Of a stretch of DNA of 64,000 nt, positions 47,372 to 58,805 are shown piece after piece (position 1 is the stretch's first letter; every line of letters begins with the position of its first letter). The position numbers and the translations under genes are program-made. This DNA comes from Phyto melanocephala (Eukaryota > Arthropoda > Insecta > Diptera > Rhinophoridae), in the NCBI GenBank assembly GCA_941918925.1, contig OW799236.1, forward strand, positions 79,238,713 to 79,302,712, given 5' to 3'. The notes beneath the pieces were generated by a model. It had not been told where the DNA came from, did no database searches, and saw only the letters and a program-made list of their open reading frames with translations.

Positions 47372-47644
47372 TTTACTATATAGACAAAAGTTTTAGAGAA
47401 TATAGAACTTCATTTGTCAACATTTAAATTGAATTATTTTAACATCTATTTTCAATAAGAGGTATATTTCCACACACACACACGCAAAAAGAATCTAAAC
47501 AAACATGCTTTAATAGGAAATTGAATTAAATAAAATAAAATAATATTTTACACAGATGACAATCACAGTCCAATCCAAATAATTTTTACCCCTTTATTTT
47601 TAAAACCTAAATAATCCGAAAAAACGACTGGTCTTTTGAGAAAC

Positions 47645-49465
47645 ACAATCCTGTGATGCCTAGGGTATATTTAGCTTCCGTTTGTAATTTCTGCAATAAT
47701 CATTTCCGATCCTATAATATTTCTGCAAGAGAAACGTCCGTCTGTCCGCGTGTTGGTTGAAATCAACTTTAAAATGCCTCCACAGATTTGTATATGATAT
47801 CAACAGTTTGCAAATATCTGGAAATAAATCCTAAATCAAATTCGGCACACTCCGGCGAAATGAGAAAAAACACGACTTCCTCTTTTTTACCATATTTCCA
47901 CCACAAAAATCTACAATTTCTAGTCCTTGGATGATTTCTAGAAACGTTTGCTTCACGCAAATTAAAACAATGGTTACAACATGATGACGATAATCATATT
48001 ATATTCGCTATAACAATATTTGGTTGCCGAAAACAAGGAATAGTTATTTTTATTTTATTTTATCATATATTTTGTCACGATAACCAAGCATTTGTTTGCA
48101 TTGTTTTATTTAATGTTTATTTTTCCAAATAATCTCGATATGGTTGCCGTATAAAAATAGTATGATTGAAAAAAAACTAATCCGACAAAAATAACATTAT
48201 ATTCAAATGCATTAAAAATTAAAAATAATCATTAAGTAAAAGGTGAGACAATAGTATGATTACAAAGCAATTTAGCTATGACTTACTTTAATAATTTGAT
48301 TTCAACCGTTTTGCTTCTTGCTGAATAAACTTTTATTATTTTAATAGTCTGAGATGTCAAAAAAATACACAAAAATTGTGAAAAAATTTAAGAAACTTGA
48401 AAATAAACAAGAAAATTTAAAACAAAAATATTGGTATAAAAATTGCAATTAAAAAGATAAGTAAATCATTACATGCAACTAATACCTCAAGACAATAATT
48501 GGTCATAAAAAGGTAAAGATAGTCGATTTCAACTGTAGTTGAATATATATGTTTTTGCATTATTCAATTCAATTCAATCATAGTATGTTGCTCTTCGATT
48601 ATGGTTACCACAACCATATTTTTCCTTTGCGTGTACTATTTGCAGATATAATATGTTTTTAGAGCTATTTGTAAAAAAGTTTGGATTAGTCACTAATCGC
48701 CAAAGTTATAGGCAAAAATAATTTTTCAAAATATATATTTTTTTTTTTAATATACTTATCAAGTTACTTAAGCTTCTTATTAATTTTTGGGCACCCTAAA
48801 GTCACCAAAATATAACCCGTAGTCTTGAAACCATTGCTGAGACAAACAGATAAATTGCTTAGAAACTTACTCAGATATAAGCAGCGGTATTTTCGTATTT
48901 TCTCTAAAATTTATAAACGATCGAATTTTCAGTGTCTGTAAAACATAATGAAGCAATATAGATATCAAAAGTTAGTGTTGCCGTAGCAAAATATAAAAAA
49001 TTACAAAAAGAATTATAATCCGTGATGGCCGCCACTATAAAATGGCGTAAATGGTTTAAATTTAACAATTAAATATTTCCCTCAATATTGGCATAAAAAA
49101 GGAAAATGAGGTAAACTATGCAGAAGTTAAAATTCAATATGGTGTCCAAAATAAAATGGCGTATACATGGGTCAAATATAGTAAAACCGACCTTGCCCCC
49201 TTCAACGCTTATAATATCGATATCAAATGAAAGGGCTTGAGTAGTATAACACAGTTGTCTTTAAACAAAATGGCGTATATTTTTTTTCCTTACCCTAACG
49301 ACATGAGTATCAAATGAAAGGGCTTGAATAGCAGAATACAGCTAACTATGTAAAAACTCAAAATCAAAGTCGGCGTCGGAAAAAATCAAAAATAATATAA
49401 AAACTAAAGACTGAGCAATTATGTGATTACTATACCTATGTATCTAATAGAAGTTATTATTAGAT
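47645..49465 (+). mobile_element. DINE-1-like element, family A, carrying MITE C
   Basis: The 5' half at 47645-47952 (CCTAGGGTATATTTAGCTTC, TGTCCGCGTGTTGGTTGAAA) and the 3' half at 48636-49465 (ACTATTTGCAGATATAATAT, GAAAGGGCTTGAGTAG twice, AAAATGGCG) are one element split by MITE C. The uninterrupted counterpart of the junction is seen at 10165-10185 (TTTGCTACTATTTGTAG). The 3' hairpin is decayed beyond recognition. Confidence 0.65.
47953..48635. mobile_element. MITE C, intact copy (about 680 bp)
   Basis: Ends TCACGCAAATTAAAACAATG and CATATTTTTCCTTTGCGTGT are imperfect inverted repeats (CACGCAAA...TTTGCGTG). The interior is non-coding, with repeated ATGATTG and GGTTGCCG words. A second copy at 59690-63232 is interrupted by a DINE-1-like element; the two define each other's boundaries. 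Confidence 0.6.
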
Positions 49466-50262
49466 CCTTGTTAATTGATTGTTAATTGTTGCTGTAAGAA
49501 GAGTGGCATTATAGAAATTCCCTCAGGCACACAAAAATCTAAACAAACACGTTTCAATATCAAATTGAATAAAACAAGAGAAAACAAAATTATAGTTTAC
49601 ATGAATAATATTTATTCAAAAAATAAATAATAATAATAATAATAATAATAAAGCACTACACTATATAACATTGGTGATTTGTGTAAAAAATATAAGGCTA
49701 AGGCCAAATATGAAAATATATTAAAGATTCTGCATTACTTTTTGAGATCAGTTATTTGTTATCACTATATTTTCTTTTTTTTATCAACCTTAACTTTTAA
49801 CCATCAAAAAATGTTTGTGCATTAAATATGGTTTCTAAATTATTATTAATCAATCATACGCACTGTGGTTCAACAGTCAGTATTTGACACAAACAAACAT
49901 CTGTATATGGGTTCAAGCGCAAAAAAACAGCAGAAATAATAATGTGTTCCTCATCTAATGTATGAACAGGAGAAACTTGCTACTCCAAGCTTTATAATGC
50001 AAAAAAATGCAGACTTCTTTCATACTTCCAATTGTAAACAAACCTGTTTTATTCATGAAAATTATCAAAGAGTATGTAAAGGTTTTATAAATATTTGATT
50101 ATTTGTATTAATTCAAATTTAAAGTAAAGCATTTTTGACCTTGGAATATCTAAAATCGTTCAACCACAACGCACGATATTAATTGTTACACCTTAACGTA
50201 AACTTTTTTGCCCAACTCATTTTGACATTTCTTTGTATCAGTGTTTGAAAAACTCAAACAAA
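49466..50262. other. AT-rich spacer with (AAT)n
   Basis: A (AAT)n microsatellite lies at 49627-49651. No gene recognised. Confidence 0.55.
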
Positions 50263-51060
50263 AAGAGGCACACAATTGAGCTGTGAGTTAAGATTGCTGA
50301 AGCCTTTTACGACAATAAATGAATGCTATGAATGAAATTAATGATCTTTTTGGTCAGCATAATACATCAAATGTGTACACAACCATAAGAATTGGGCGAA
50401 AATTTAAGCTAACCGGATGTGTAGAAAATTTGAAATTACCTGTGCATGCTCGCACAAAGAAAATCATATCCAGCGACAACGCTAAACAAGCAGAATTGCC
50501 ACATTTGAGCATATATTTAAGAATCCACGAGTTTTGTTGATAAGCCACCTCATTTACAAAGAGTGACTGTTTTTCGCCGCCTATGGGATGGCGGCATTAT
50601 TGGGCCGCACTTTTTTAAAAATGAGGTAGGCCAAGCAGTTACCGTGAATAGTGTTTGCTATCACGTGTTGATGACAGACTTCCTGTGGCTAGAAAATAAG
50701 GATCAGGAAAAACAGAATGGTGCCAATGATGCAATGGCTTATTTGCGCAAAAAATATATTGAACACGGCCATGGCACGTCATGGCAATATTAATTGGCCG
50801 CCACGATCATGTGATTTAAGATCGTTGGACTTCTTTTTTTAGGATATTTAAAAGAAAAAATGTTCGCCAATAAGCCAAGTACAATTCAAAAATTAAAGGA
50901 TGAGGTAATTCGGCATATAAGCCATATTGAACCTCAATAAGGTCTCAGTGTCATTGAAAATATTGACTATCGGTTAGAAGTATGCCACCAAAGCCGTGGC
51001 GAGCATTTGGACGATATTTTGTTTTATACAGTATTGTCGTGGATCGCTATAATACTAAAA
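50263..51060 (+). pseudogene. Decayed mariner-like transposase
   Basis: LRIAEAFYDNK near 50290 (N-terminal helix-turn-helix), DLFGQHNTSNVYTTIRIGRK (50345), then a deletion, RVTVFRRLWDGGIIGPHFF (50561), DAMAYLRKKYIEHGHG (50730), WPPRSCDLRSLDFFF-like pieces near 50800, GYLKEKMFANKPSTIQKLKD (50845) and a C-terminus near 51030. The second catalytic Asp region is deleted (QNGANDAM). Several frames and stops. Neither terminal repeat was recognised. It is a different family from 7720 and 24455 and more decayed. Confidence 0.7.
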
Positions 51061-52496
51061 TAATTCTCTAAAAACTTTTTGTTTTATTGACAATTAACAT
51101 CGCGCGTATACCCTAAAATATCTTTTGTATTCTACATTCTCTCATTAAAGACTTTCTTTTTTTTTTTTTTAATTCTTACCTTCAAATATTGACGGTAACG
51201 AACTTGTATGTTCGATTTCAAACATTTTAGTTCGTCGTAAATATATTCCCAACGTTATATTGACTTTCAAATTCTTAATCCCACCTAAATTATCCAAGTA
51301 AGCTTGGAACTTGAGGTGGTGTAAAGGGAAAAAGTTAGAAAATATAATATCCCACGATTTTCACTGAATTCTTCTTGCATTAAATATTTGTATTAAATAT
51401 TTATGTTTGAACCAAATATAAAAGAAATTTAGTTTATAATTTCTGACTTTCTAAAATATTCAATTTGTTTTCTTTTGTCACTATATTTGATGCCACATAC
51501 TGTCCACGTTTAAATACATATTGTGTACTACTTACTCACTAACGAGTCAGTGAATGTTGTCCATGATATTCTCCTACTTATTATTGCACTTTTTTTGTTT
51601 TTGTTTTTGTTGTCTTCCTTTCTGTTTCTGTTGCTGTTATTATTCAGACTGATATCAATGTTTTCGAGCGATACTTGCACATTAAAATTGTATGGAAATA
51701 TAAAGTACAAACGTTACTGTTGTTGTCGGTCGGCATGTTTAAGTAAGAATCGTATGGGGAGGAAGAAAATATTCTCACAAAAAAAAAATTTACAATAAAA
51801 AAAACCAAATGAACATTGAGTTACATTTCGTTATGTATTGTTGTTGTAGTGTAATCGTCATTGTTGTCTTTTTTCAGTTTCATATTTCTGAAAGTCTTCT
51901 TCTATAAACGGGAACAACTTTTATTTCACAATTATCTTTTCTGTTGATTCTTCATTGATTCATCGTTGTATACTTTTCTCTATAGATTTATTTAAAAATA
52001 TTTTTTTTATTAATTTTCCTTTTCCAGTTTGCATGTTTCCCGTCGGTAATTGTAAAAATGGCAAGATGCAAAATAATGCACACATATAAGTGATATAAGG
52101 CATATGTTTGCATTGCACTATGGTTTGAATGTTAGTTGTTTAATTTAATTCTATAAATTTCAAAATTTTACTAAAAGAACCTTGGCGAAAAAAAAATGCA
52201 TAAAATATTTTCCACCAACATTACGCACTTTAAATATAAAAATTCTTGTTGTTTTATATTTAACTACTTATGTATTGATTTAAACGAAAAAGCTTAATCT
52301 CAAAATGTTCTGGAATGCAAGAGTGAGATAAACTCATATTCGAATTGTGAACCTGTAGGAATACTATAAATGAAAAGACATCATTGCGTTAATGGAAACG
52401 AAGAAGCCGGCAAATTATCCAAATTTAGATAATTTTTGAATACCATAAACTTGAAAAACGCTATACCCTTTCAGAGGTTCAAAACTGAACTTAAAA
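51061..52496. other. AT-rich spacer
   Basis: No gene or element recognised; short open frames near 51523-51798 are Leu/Phe-rich by composition. Confidence 0.5.
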
Positions 52497-53365
52497 CAAG
52501 TAAGAGCGCTATATTCGGCCGTGCCGAATCTTATATACCCGTCACAACGTGTAGTCATGCAATAACAGTAGTTTGTATCACCATTCATCCCATATGAAAT
52601 ACGTACATACATATAAAAAACATACATATATAAAAACATCCCATTGTAAAATTATAAATTTACGTATGTATGTTAAAAAAAAAATAAAAAAAAAAGTTTA
52701 AAAATAAATTTAAAAAAAAAATTAAAAAAAAAATTTTAAAAAAAAAATTTTAAAAAAATTTTAAAAAATTAATTAAAATATATATAATAAATATAAAACA
52801 AACAAAAAATAAAAAAAAAAATTAAAAAAATAAAATAAAAAAATATAATAAAAATATAAATAATTATTAAATAAAAAATAAAAAAAGTAAATAAAAAATA
52901 AAAATAAATAAAAAAAAAATATAAAAAAAATAAAAAAATTTTTTGGCTCAGCTGGGATTCGATGCCACGTTTACTCTAACCAGTATACTCGTTTGTATGT
53001 ATGTTGTTGTTGTTGTAATGTTGTTTTTGTGAAAAAAAAAATCAAGGTTTTTTGCTCATATCTCAGTTGTTTATGTACCGATGTCTCTGATTTTCAATAC
53101 CGATCTACTCCCGAATATTTCTGATATTTTAATACCTCACCCGGGTCCAAGCGCTGTCGGGGGGCCTTAAAAAGTTGATTTCAACATACACACGGACAGA
53201 CGATCAGACGGACAGACGGACAGACTGACAGAGCCTAATCGACTCCCCTTTTCATAAGCTTTCAGAAAATATACACTTTATGGGGTCGGAAATGAAAATT
53301 GTAGAAATTTCACACGGAATGACAAACCTATATATACCCTTTTTCACTGTGTGAAGGGTATAATT
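52497..53365 (-). mobile_element. DINE-1-like element, family A, with A-rich core
   Basis: Minus-strand copy with both ends: CAAGTAAGAGCGCTATATTC and hairpin at 52497-52530, and CCCTTTTTCACTGTGTGAAG at 53337-53360 as the 5' terminal hairpin. Internally an A-rich core (52675-52940), a segment TGGCTCAGCTGGGATTCGAT shared in the same plus orientation with 45184, and ACGGACAGACGATCAGACGG. The A-rich core and shared segment lie in opposite orientation relative to the element ends when compared with the 44748 copy. Confidence 0.75.
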
Positions 53366-53680
53366 AGGGCGATGGAGGTACACGTTAGAAAGTGGATAAA
53401 TACTGTTATCGGTAGGGTGCCCTAAGACTTAAGAAATCGAAAGAGATTCTAAAACTGTATAGACCAACACATAGGAGATTAACTATTTTCACAACAGATC
53501 ACACAGAGTGTCTAAAAAATAGAATTTAAGAGAAACTGGGTTCTTCACCTAGTCGAGATATTAACATAATTGGGATTATGGTTTTTATAATAGGGGAATG
53601 TCATTCCTTTAGAGCGCACAATATGCTAATTTGGCAAACGTATAAACCTGCCATGTTTTTCGGCTGTTTGTAACCCTTTA
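53366..53680 (+). pseudogene. LINE 3'-end fragment, sense
   Basis: AACTGGGTTCTTCACCTAGT at 53534 and GAGCGCACAATATGCTAATT at 53611 correspond to the inverse of the 15923-16282 LINE tail (AGACTAGTCCG region and GGAGCGCACAACATGCC). The coding part before it is too decayed to read. No target duplication seen. Confidence 0.5.
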
Positions 53681-53978
53681 GATTAATACAAAATATTCAT
53701 ATAGACCAATGCACACAATTTTACAAATTAGTTTCAACTTTTGCGCTGAAGCAGGTGAAAGTTTTTGCTTTGCTAAATTGACGCATTGAATTCAAATCTG
53801 GATATAATTTTCATAATTTTTGTAAACGGTAAATCAATGTACTAACATTGTCTTTTAATTTTGATAATATCAACACAAAAACTTTTAATCAATTAGCAAA
53901 TTCATTTAATATATTTTTTAGTATGACATGACACCATATGAGGTCAGCCATTTCAAATCTGCAAATTTTAATAAAGTA

Positions 53979-54855
53979 AAGGGTGATTTTTTAGCTATTA
54001 TCTTTTTGGCAACACTGGTTTAAGCAGCTGACGCACGTTTCGTGTTTTGTTTCACTGTCAAACATCTTCAGTTTGGTCTGTAATTAAACCATGAATCGTC
54101 TTGCAAACGAACAACGCTTGCAAATTATTGAATTTTATTATCAAAATGCGTGCTCTTATCGAAAAGTTGTGTTCAGCGACGAAGCTCATTTTTGACTAAA
54201 TGGGTACGATAATAAGCAGAATTGTGAATTTGGGAGTGAATATCAGCCAGAAGCATTGCAAAAGCTACCAATGCATCCAGAAAAAGTCACAGTTTGGTGC
54301 AGTTTATGGGCTGGTGGCATCATTGGACCATACTTCTTCAAAGATGATGCGAATCGTAACGTAACTGTGAATGGTGAGCGCTACAGTGAGATGATATCCA
54401 ACTTTTTTTGCCCAAAATGCAAGAGCTTGATTTTCATGACATGTGGTTTCAACAAGACGGTGCCACATGCCACACAGCACGCTTAACAATGGACTTATTG
54501 TGAGACGAGTTCGGTGAACATTTTATTTCGCGTTTGGGACCGGTCAATTGGCCGCCTAGATCGTGCGATTTAACGCCTTTAGACTATTTTTTGTAATGCC
54601 CGTTTCAATTGACGCATTGGAAGACAACATTGAGGCATTTATTCATGAGATGCCGGCCAAAATGTTGGAAATAGTATGCCAAAATTGGACTAAGTGGATG
54701 GACCATTTGAGGCGCAGTCATAGTTAGCATTTGCATGAAATAATCTTCAAACATTAAATTATATAGACCGTACTATCAAACAAAGATTTCATGCATTTTT
54801 CTAAATTTTATGTATTTTTTTTTAACTTTCCTTTAGCTCTTAAAAAATCACGCTT
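53979..54855 (+). pseudogene. Deleted mariner-like element (copy 2), both ends present
   Basis: AAGGGTGATTTTTTAGCT on the left and TTAAAAAATCACGCTT on the right are flanked by TA. The transposase starts at 54091 (MNRLANEQRLQIIEFYYQNA), jumps at about 54155 to KVVFSDEAHF with the first Asp, then EKVTVWCSLWAGGIIGPYFF (54280), ANRNVTVNGERYSEMISNFF, FNKTVPHATQHA in a shifted frame around the second Asp, WPPRSCDLTPLDYF (54549) with the third Asp, and a C-terminus ending EIIFKH at 54757. The N-terminal deletion has a different breakpoint from copy 1 at 7720, so the copies were deleted independently. Frameshifts make it inactive. Confidence 0.85.
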
Positions 54856-55015
54856 TATTCTTAATCAGCTACCACCAAAAACCCTATGTACGAGTTTATG
54901 AAAAACTTTCTTAATTTTTCGACTTTTAGCCACACTGTGCGGAGATAAAATTTTCAAATTTCTGAAAGATAAAAGTCATAGATTTTAATGGAGCATTTTT
55001 TATAAGTAAAAATAA

Positions 55016-55791
55016 TTTGTCGACAGTCAGGCGGCACTCTTGTCACTCAGGTCATACATTATTACGTCTAAATTAGTTGGCCAATGTAGAAAGGAACTGT
55101 CAAGGCTTGGTCAGCGGGCTGACGTTACTCTAGTTTGGATTCCTGCGCATAAGGGCCACTATGGTAACGAGCGTGCTGATGAGCTAGCCAGGGGAGGATC
55201 TGCTCTGGATATCTCTAATGCAATTGCAGTTGCAATCCCGTTGGGGACTATTAAGAGCAGAATCTCCAGACACTTTCTCCGGAAGGCTGATAACAGGTGG
55301 CGTGGGCTGAGCACGTGTAAGGTGGCACGGCTTACGTGGCCCTCTTTTGATGCACGACGTACATTGCAACTTACCAGTCGGAGTCGGAGGGACATATCGA
55401 GGTTGCTGGCGGTATTGACGGGTCACTGGATGTTAGGCAAACATGCAAGTCGGCTCGGACTCCCATCGAACGACCATTGTCGCAGTTGTCTGGATAGAGA
55501 GAAGGAGGAATCGGTTTTCCACTTTCTCTGCGAATGTCCTGCACTGGCGGCTAAGAGACACAGATTTCTGGGCGAACATATACTAGATGGCCTCTCTGCG
55601 ATATCTGAAGTTGGACTGAATTATCTACTGAGATATCTCAGGGCTACGGGGTGGATCTAGTACCCTTACTCTTGGATTTTATTCTGAGATACACTAGAAG
55701 CTGACGAGTGATGTGGTCCTGTCAAAACGGAGTCATACAGACTCTACTTGACTGTTGGCGTGCAGCGAACTACCACGATAACCAACCAACC
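55016..55791 (+). mobile_element. LINE-derived short element, best copy
   Basis: A 776-bp unit bounded by a 14-bp exact target duplication ATAAGTAAAAATAA at 55002-55015 and 55792-55805. It starts TTTGTCGACAGTCAGGCGGC, the same first bases as the copy at 11626-12281, and ends AACCAACCAACC without a poly(A) tail. It is therefore a complete insertion of a 5'-truncated LINE, or of a short mobile derivative. Confidence 0.85.
55025..55660 (+). CDS. LINE ORF2 C-terminal part: RNase H end and CCHC knuckle
   Basis: An open frame of about 210 codons (first ATG 55040). It starts in the RNase H motif DSQAALLSLRSY, continues through VTLVWIPAHKGHYGNERADE (the C-terminal RNase H signature with its His and the last acidic residue), a linker rich in Arg and Leu, then CRSCLDREKEESVFHFLCEC, a C-x2-C...H-x4-C knuckle, and ends LLRYLRATGWI. 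No stop or shift is present. The N-terminal endonuclease, RT and the first acidic residues of RNase H are missing, so it cannot act alone. An I/Loa/R1-like LINE is suggested by the RNase H plus knuckle order. The insertion looks young. Confidence 0.8.
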   Translation, partial: SQAALLSLRSYIITSKLVGQCRKELSRLGQRADVTLVWIPAHKGHYGNERADELARGGSALDISNAIAVAIPLGTIKSRISRHFLRKADNRWRGLSTCKVARLTWPSFDARRTLQLTSRSRRDISRLLAVLTGHWMLGKHASRLGLPSNDHCRSCLDREKEESVFHFLCECPALAAKRHRFLGEHILDGLSAISEVGLNYLLRYLRATGWI

Positions 55792-55805
55792 ATAAGTAAA
55801 AATAA

Positions 55806-57304
55806 AAATTAAATAAAAGAATTTAAAACTTATTTTAATACCCAGTAATGTTTGACCATTTTTGCAATCGGACGAAATGTTTAATGTTTATTTTAGATCT
55901 AAAATAGTTTGTTTTAAAACAAACCCCCATATTAAAAGAACTTGATATTGAATTAACATGGTATTATATAAGTATACACACATATTCATTGTATATATTT
56001 CAACAGAATTTTTCGCTTTTCAAGACTTTCTTTTCCAAAGACGCTGTATACAAGAATGAATGTATAAAAGTAGTTTTATTTTACACACAAAAGTTTGCAA
56101 ATTCAATTGCTATACAAGTATTTGTTGATGTGCTTATTTTCTTTAACTTCTTCTTCTTCTTCTTCTGATTCTTACACATCTACGATATAGATGTATCTAT
56201 CTATCTATCTGTATATAAAATAGTATCTTAAGGTATTCTTAAGATGCAACAGCAAAAATAGAAAAGAAAACGTGGAATAAAAAATGTTGGGAAAAAAATG
56301 AAGAAAAGGATAAAAAAAACCTCGTAATTGAGGATTATAGACAACAAAGAAGAACACAATGATTTATTTGTACCGACGGTGCATTACAACAAACAAATAA
56401 ACTACAGCAGCAATGCCAACAATAACAACATGGCAGCAGCAATGGAAATAATAAAACTAATGTTGTTTTAAGTAGCTACAACAACTATTGCTCTTACTGG
56501 CAAAATAACAGCAAGAACAACAAAAACTAAAAATAATATCTAAGAAATTCTTAAAGAGAAAGATTAAAAAAAAGCAGTCTATGTTATAAAATTTTACAAA
56601 ATGGTGGAAATGTATTAGTAAACTATTCAATTATATAAGATAAAGAAGTACATATGAAAAAGAGCAAAAATAATAAAATGCTTTAAAGATTCTATGGGAA
56701 CATAATGTTCACAAGCAATCAGAAGATTTTTGCTAAAAGCCGTAAAATCCTTAAGAATTTTCTACACACATATGCATAGAAATATAAATATTAGATCGTA
56801 CCAAATTACATGAAAAAACGTGTTCTTCTGCCAATCGTAAGGGTCGTTTTTTTAGTTAAGTCTCTAGCTTTAAAGTTGGATCTTAAAATGTGATACATCA
56901 ATTTATTTGTCTTGAGAGACTAATTTTCCGCTCTAGGAGCCATTTACCTTTAAAAAAAATACATAAAATGGAGAACCCTAGGTTCAGCAGTAAAAAAATT
57001 AATAAAGTTATCGCAATAATTTCTTCAAATTTTCCATGACAAGTTTGTAGTAGTTTGGTCTACTCATTTTACTCATCGATACCGATTTAATAATATAGAT
57101 CTTTGGCTTAAAAAAATATTATAGAAAATCACTTTAATAATATAAAATCACATGGTATTAAGAAGCCAATTCTGAATACTGAAGAAAGAGAAAAATATTT
57201 CATGCAATAATTAAATTAATTAACGAACTACTTACATGACGCGTTTTTTATCGATATTAAATATCGTCTACAATAATATCATATACTCCATTACATGCTA
57301 TCAT
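55806..57304. other. AT-rich spacer with microsatellites
   Basis: (CTT)n at 56147-56166 and (ATCT)n at 56194-56211; CAACAA-rich stretches at 56400-56530. No gene recognised. Confidence 0.55.
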
Positions 57305-57541
57305 TATACCTTTCACCTGTGATGCTTAAGGTATATGTTTATAGCTTTGTCATTCTATTTGTAATTTCAACAATGTTAATTTTATGGTATCAGCACAATC
57401 ACCCCTTAAGATTTTGAAATATGAGCAAATAAAAACGACTGCTTCTGTTTTTTACCATATTTTTACAACAAAAAGTAAGATTAAAAAAATTTATAGACAT
57501 AAAAAAAATTTAAATCGTTCACCTACCGGAAAAGGCATATA

Positions 57542-57843
57542 CAGTCGTGTCTGGATATAGTGAACTAATTTTTGGAAGGCCTGTTCATAGTATCCAGGTT
57601 GTTCTCTATATCAAGGTTGAAATTTTTGTTCAAAAACTCGTTTTATTTATACATACATGTAAATGCAATAGCTAATTAAAAACAATTTGTACAAAATAGA
57701 TAATATATGTACATATGTATTTAAGTTTAATAAACGAATTGTTGTTGAAGTTGTTTTCAACTTTTTTTTCACTATTTAGAGTACTCCATGCAAAAATTTT
57801 GATGTTCACTATATCGGGTGTTCACTATATCCAGATACGACTG
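57542..57843. mobile_element. 302-bp pogo/Tigger-like MITE
   Basis: CAGTCGTGTCTGGATATAGT at the left and ACTATATCCAGATACGACTG at the right are inverted over 24 bp, with TA on each side. GTTCACTATAT occurs twice at the right end. No coding sequence. CAGT-starting ends with TA targets fit pogo/Tigger-type transposons. Confidence 0.8.
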
Positions 57844-57893
57844 TATTTTTTTTTGAAAAATTATATATTTTTTTTCTCAAGATTATAAATAAA

Positions 57894-58805
57894 TTTTGAT
57901 CATTCTGTTTGTAACACATCGAAATATCTATTTTAGACCCCAATAAGTATATATTTTCTGGGTTTTATTTTATGACGATCTATATATGTCCGTCCGTCAG
58001 TTCGCCTTTTCGTCTGTTAAAACACAATAGAGCTCAAACTGAAAAAGCTGGGGATCACAAATTTTGCCAGAATATTTCTTACACCCAAGGTTTGTATTGG
58101 TATTAGTATTGGTATTGAAAATAAGCTAAATCGGAATATTAGGAAGAGACTTATAGCTCGTAATGCAAGAGTAGGTCAAAGAAACCATGTCCTTCCAACA
58201 TCGAATAAAGTGCAATTGTGTCCAAACGCATTAACGTAGAGCCATGAAATTTTAAATGTATATTTGCTGAGTAAAAAATATTTTTCCCTGAAAATTGCTC
58301 AAATCAATGACTTAGGAAAGGTTAGGAAGAAATCAAAATGTACGAAAATTTATACCGCACAATGTATTTTTCGTTATTTTTAAAATTTAAAACGAAATAG
58401 AACTGACAAAATTAAATGTATGATTCTAAAATTTTGCAAGCATTGCATTTTGGTCAAAGGCTTTTACTAACGGAAAATAAATGTGACACGCCCACTTCAA
58501 GGCCTACCTCACATATAACGCTTTATGTTAAATTCATATAATTTCTCTATGGACACAATTTTTGGAAGAATAAAGGAAATATCTTAGTTGTATTTATTAT
58601 ATAGTTTATATTGACATGCCTACTTTAACGCCAATTAAATTGAAAGACTAAATTTACGAAAGTGAAACATATTTTAGTATAAAAAGATTATTCCCTAGCG
58701 ATTATTGTTAATAATAAAATAATAAATTTTGTGCTAGAAACATACATAAAATTTGTGGTGGGTATCTAAAATTCGGTACAGCCAAATATATAGTGCTCTT
58801 ACTTG
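57894..58805 (+). mobile_element. DINE-1-like element, family B, 5'-truncated
   Basis: It matches 60046-62924: TCTGTTTGTAACACATCGAA, GACGATCTATATATGTCCGT, AGGAAGAGACTTATAGCTCG, GTGACACGCCCACTTC, and the end GTGGTGGGTATCTAAAATTC with a degraded hairpin and CTTACTTG. It lacks the CCCGCCACC hairpin start. Confidence 0.7.

Noticed and set aside
55159..55426. Two minus-strand open frames of about 80 codons
   Set aside because: Antisense shadows of the RNase H/knuckle coding region; the sense frame has clear family motifs.
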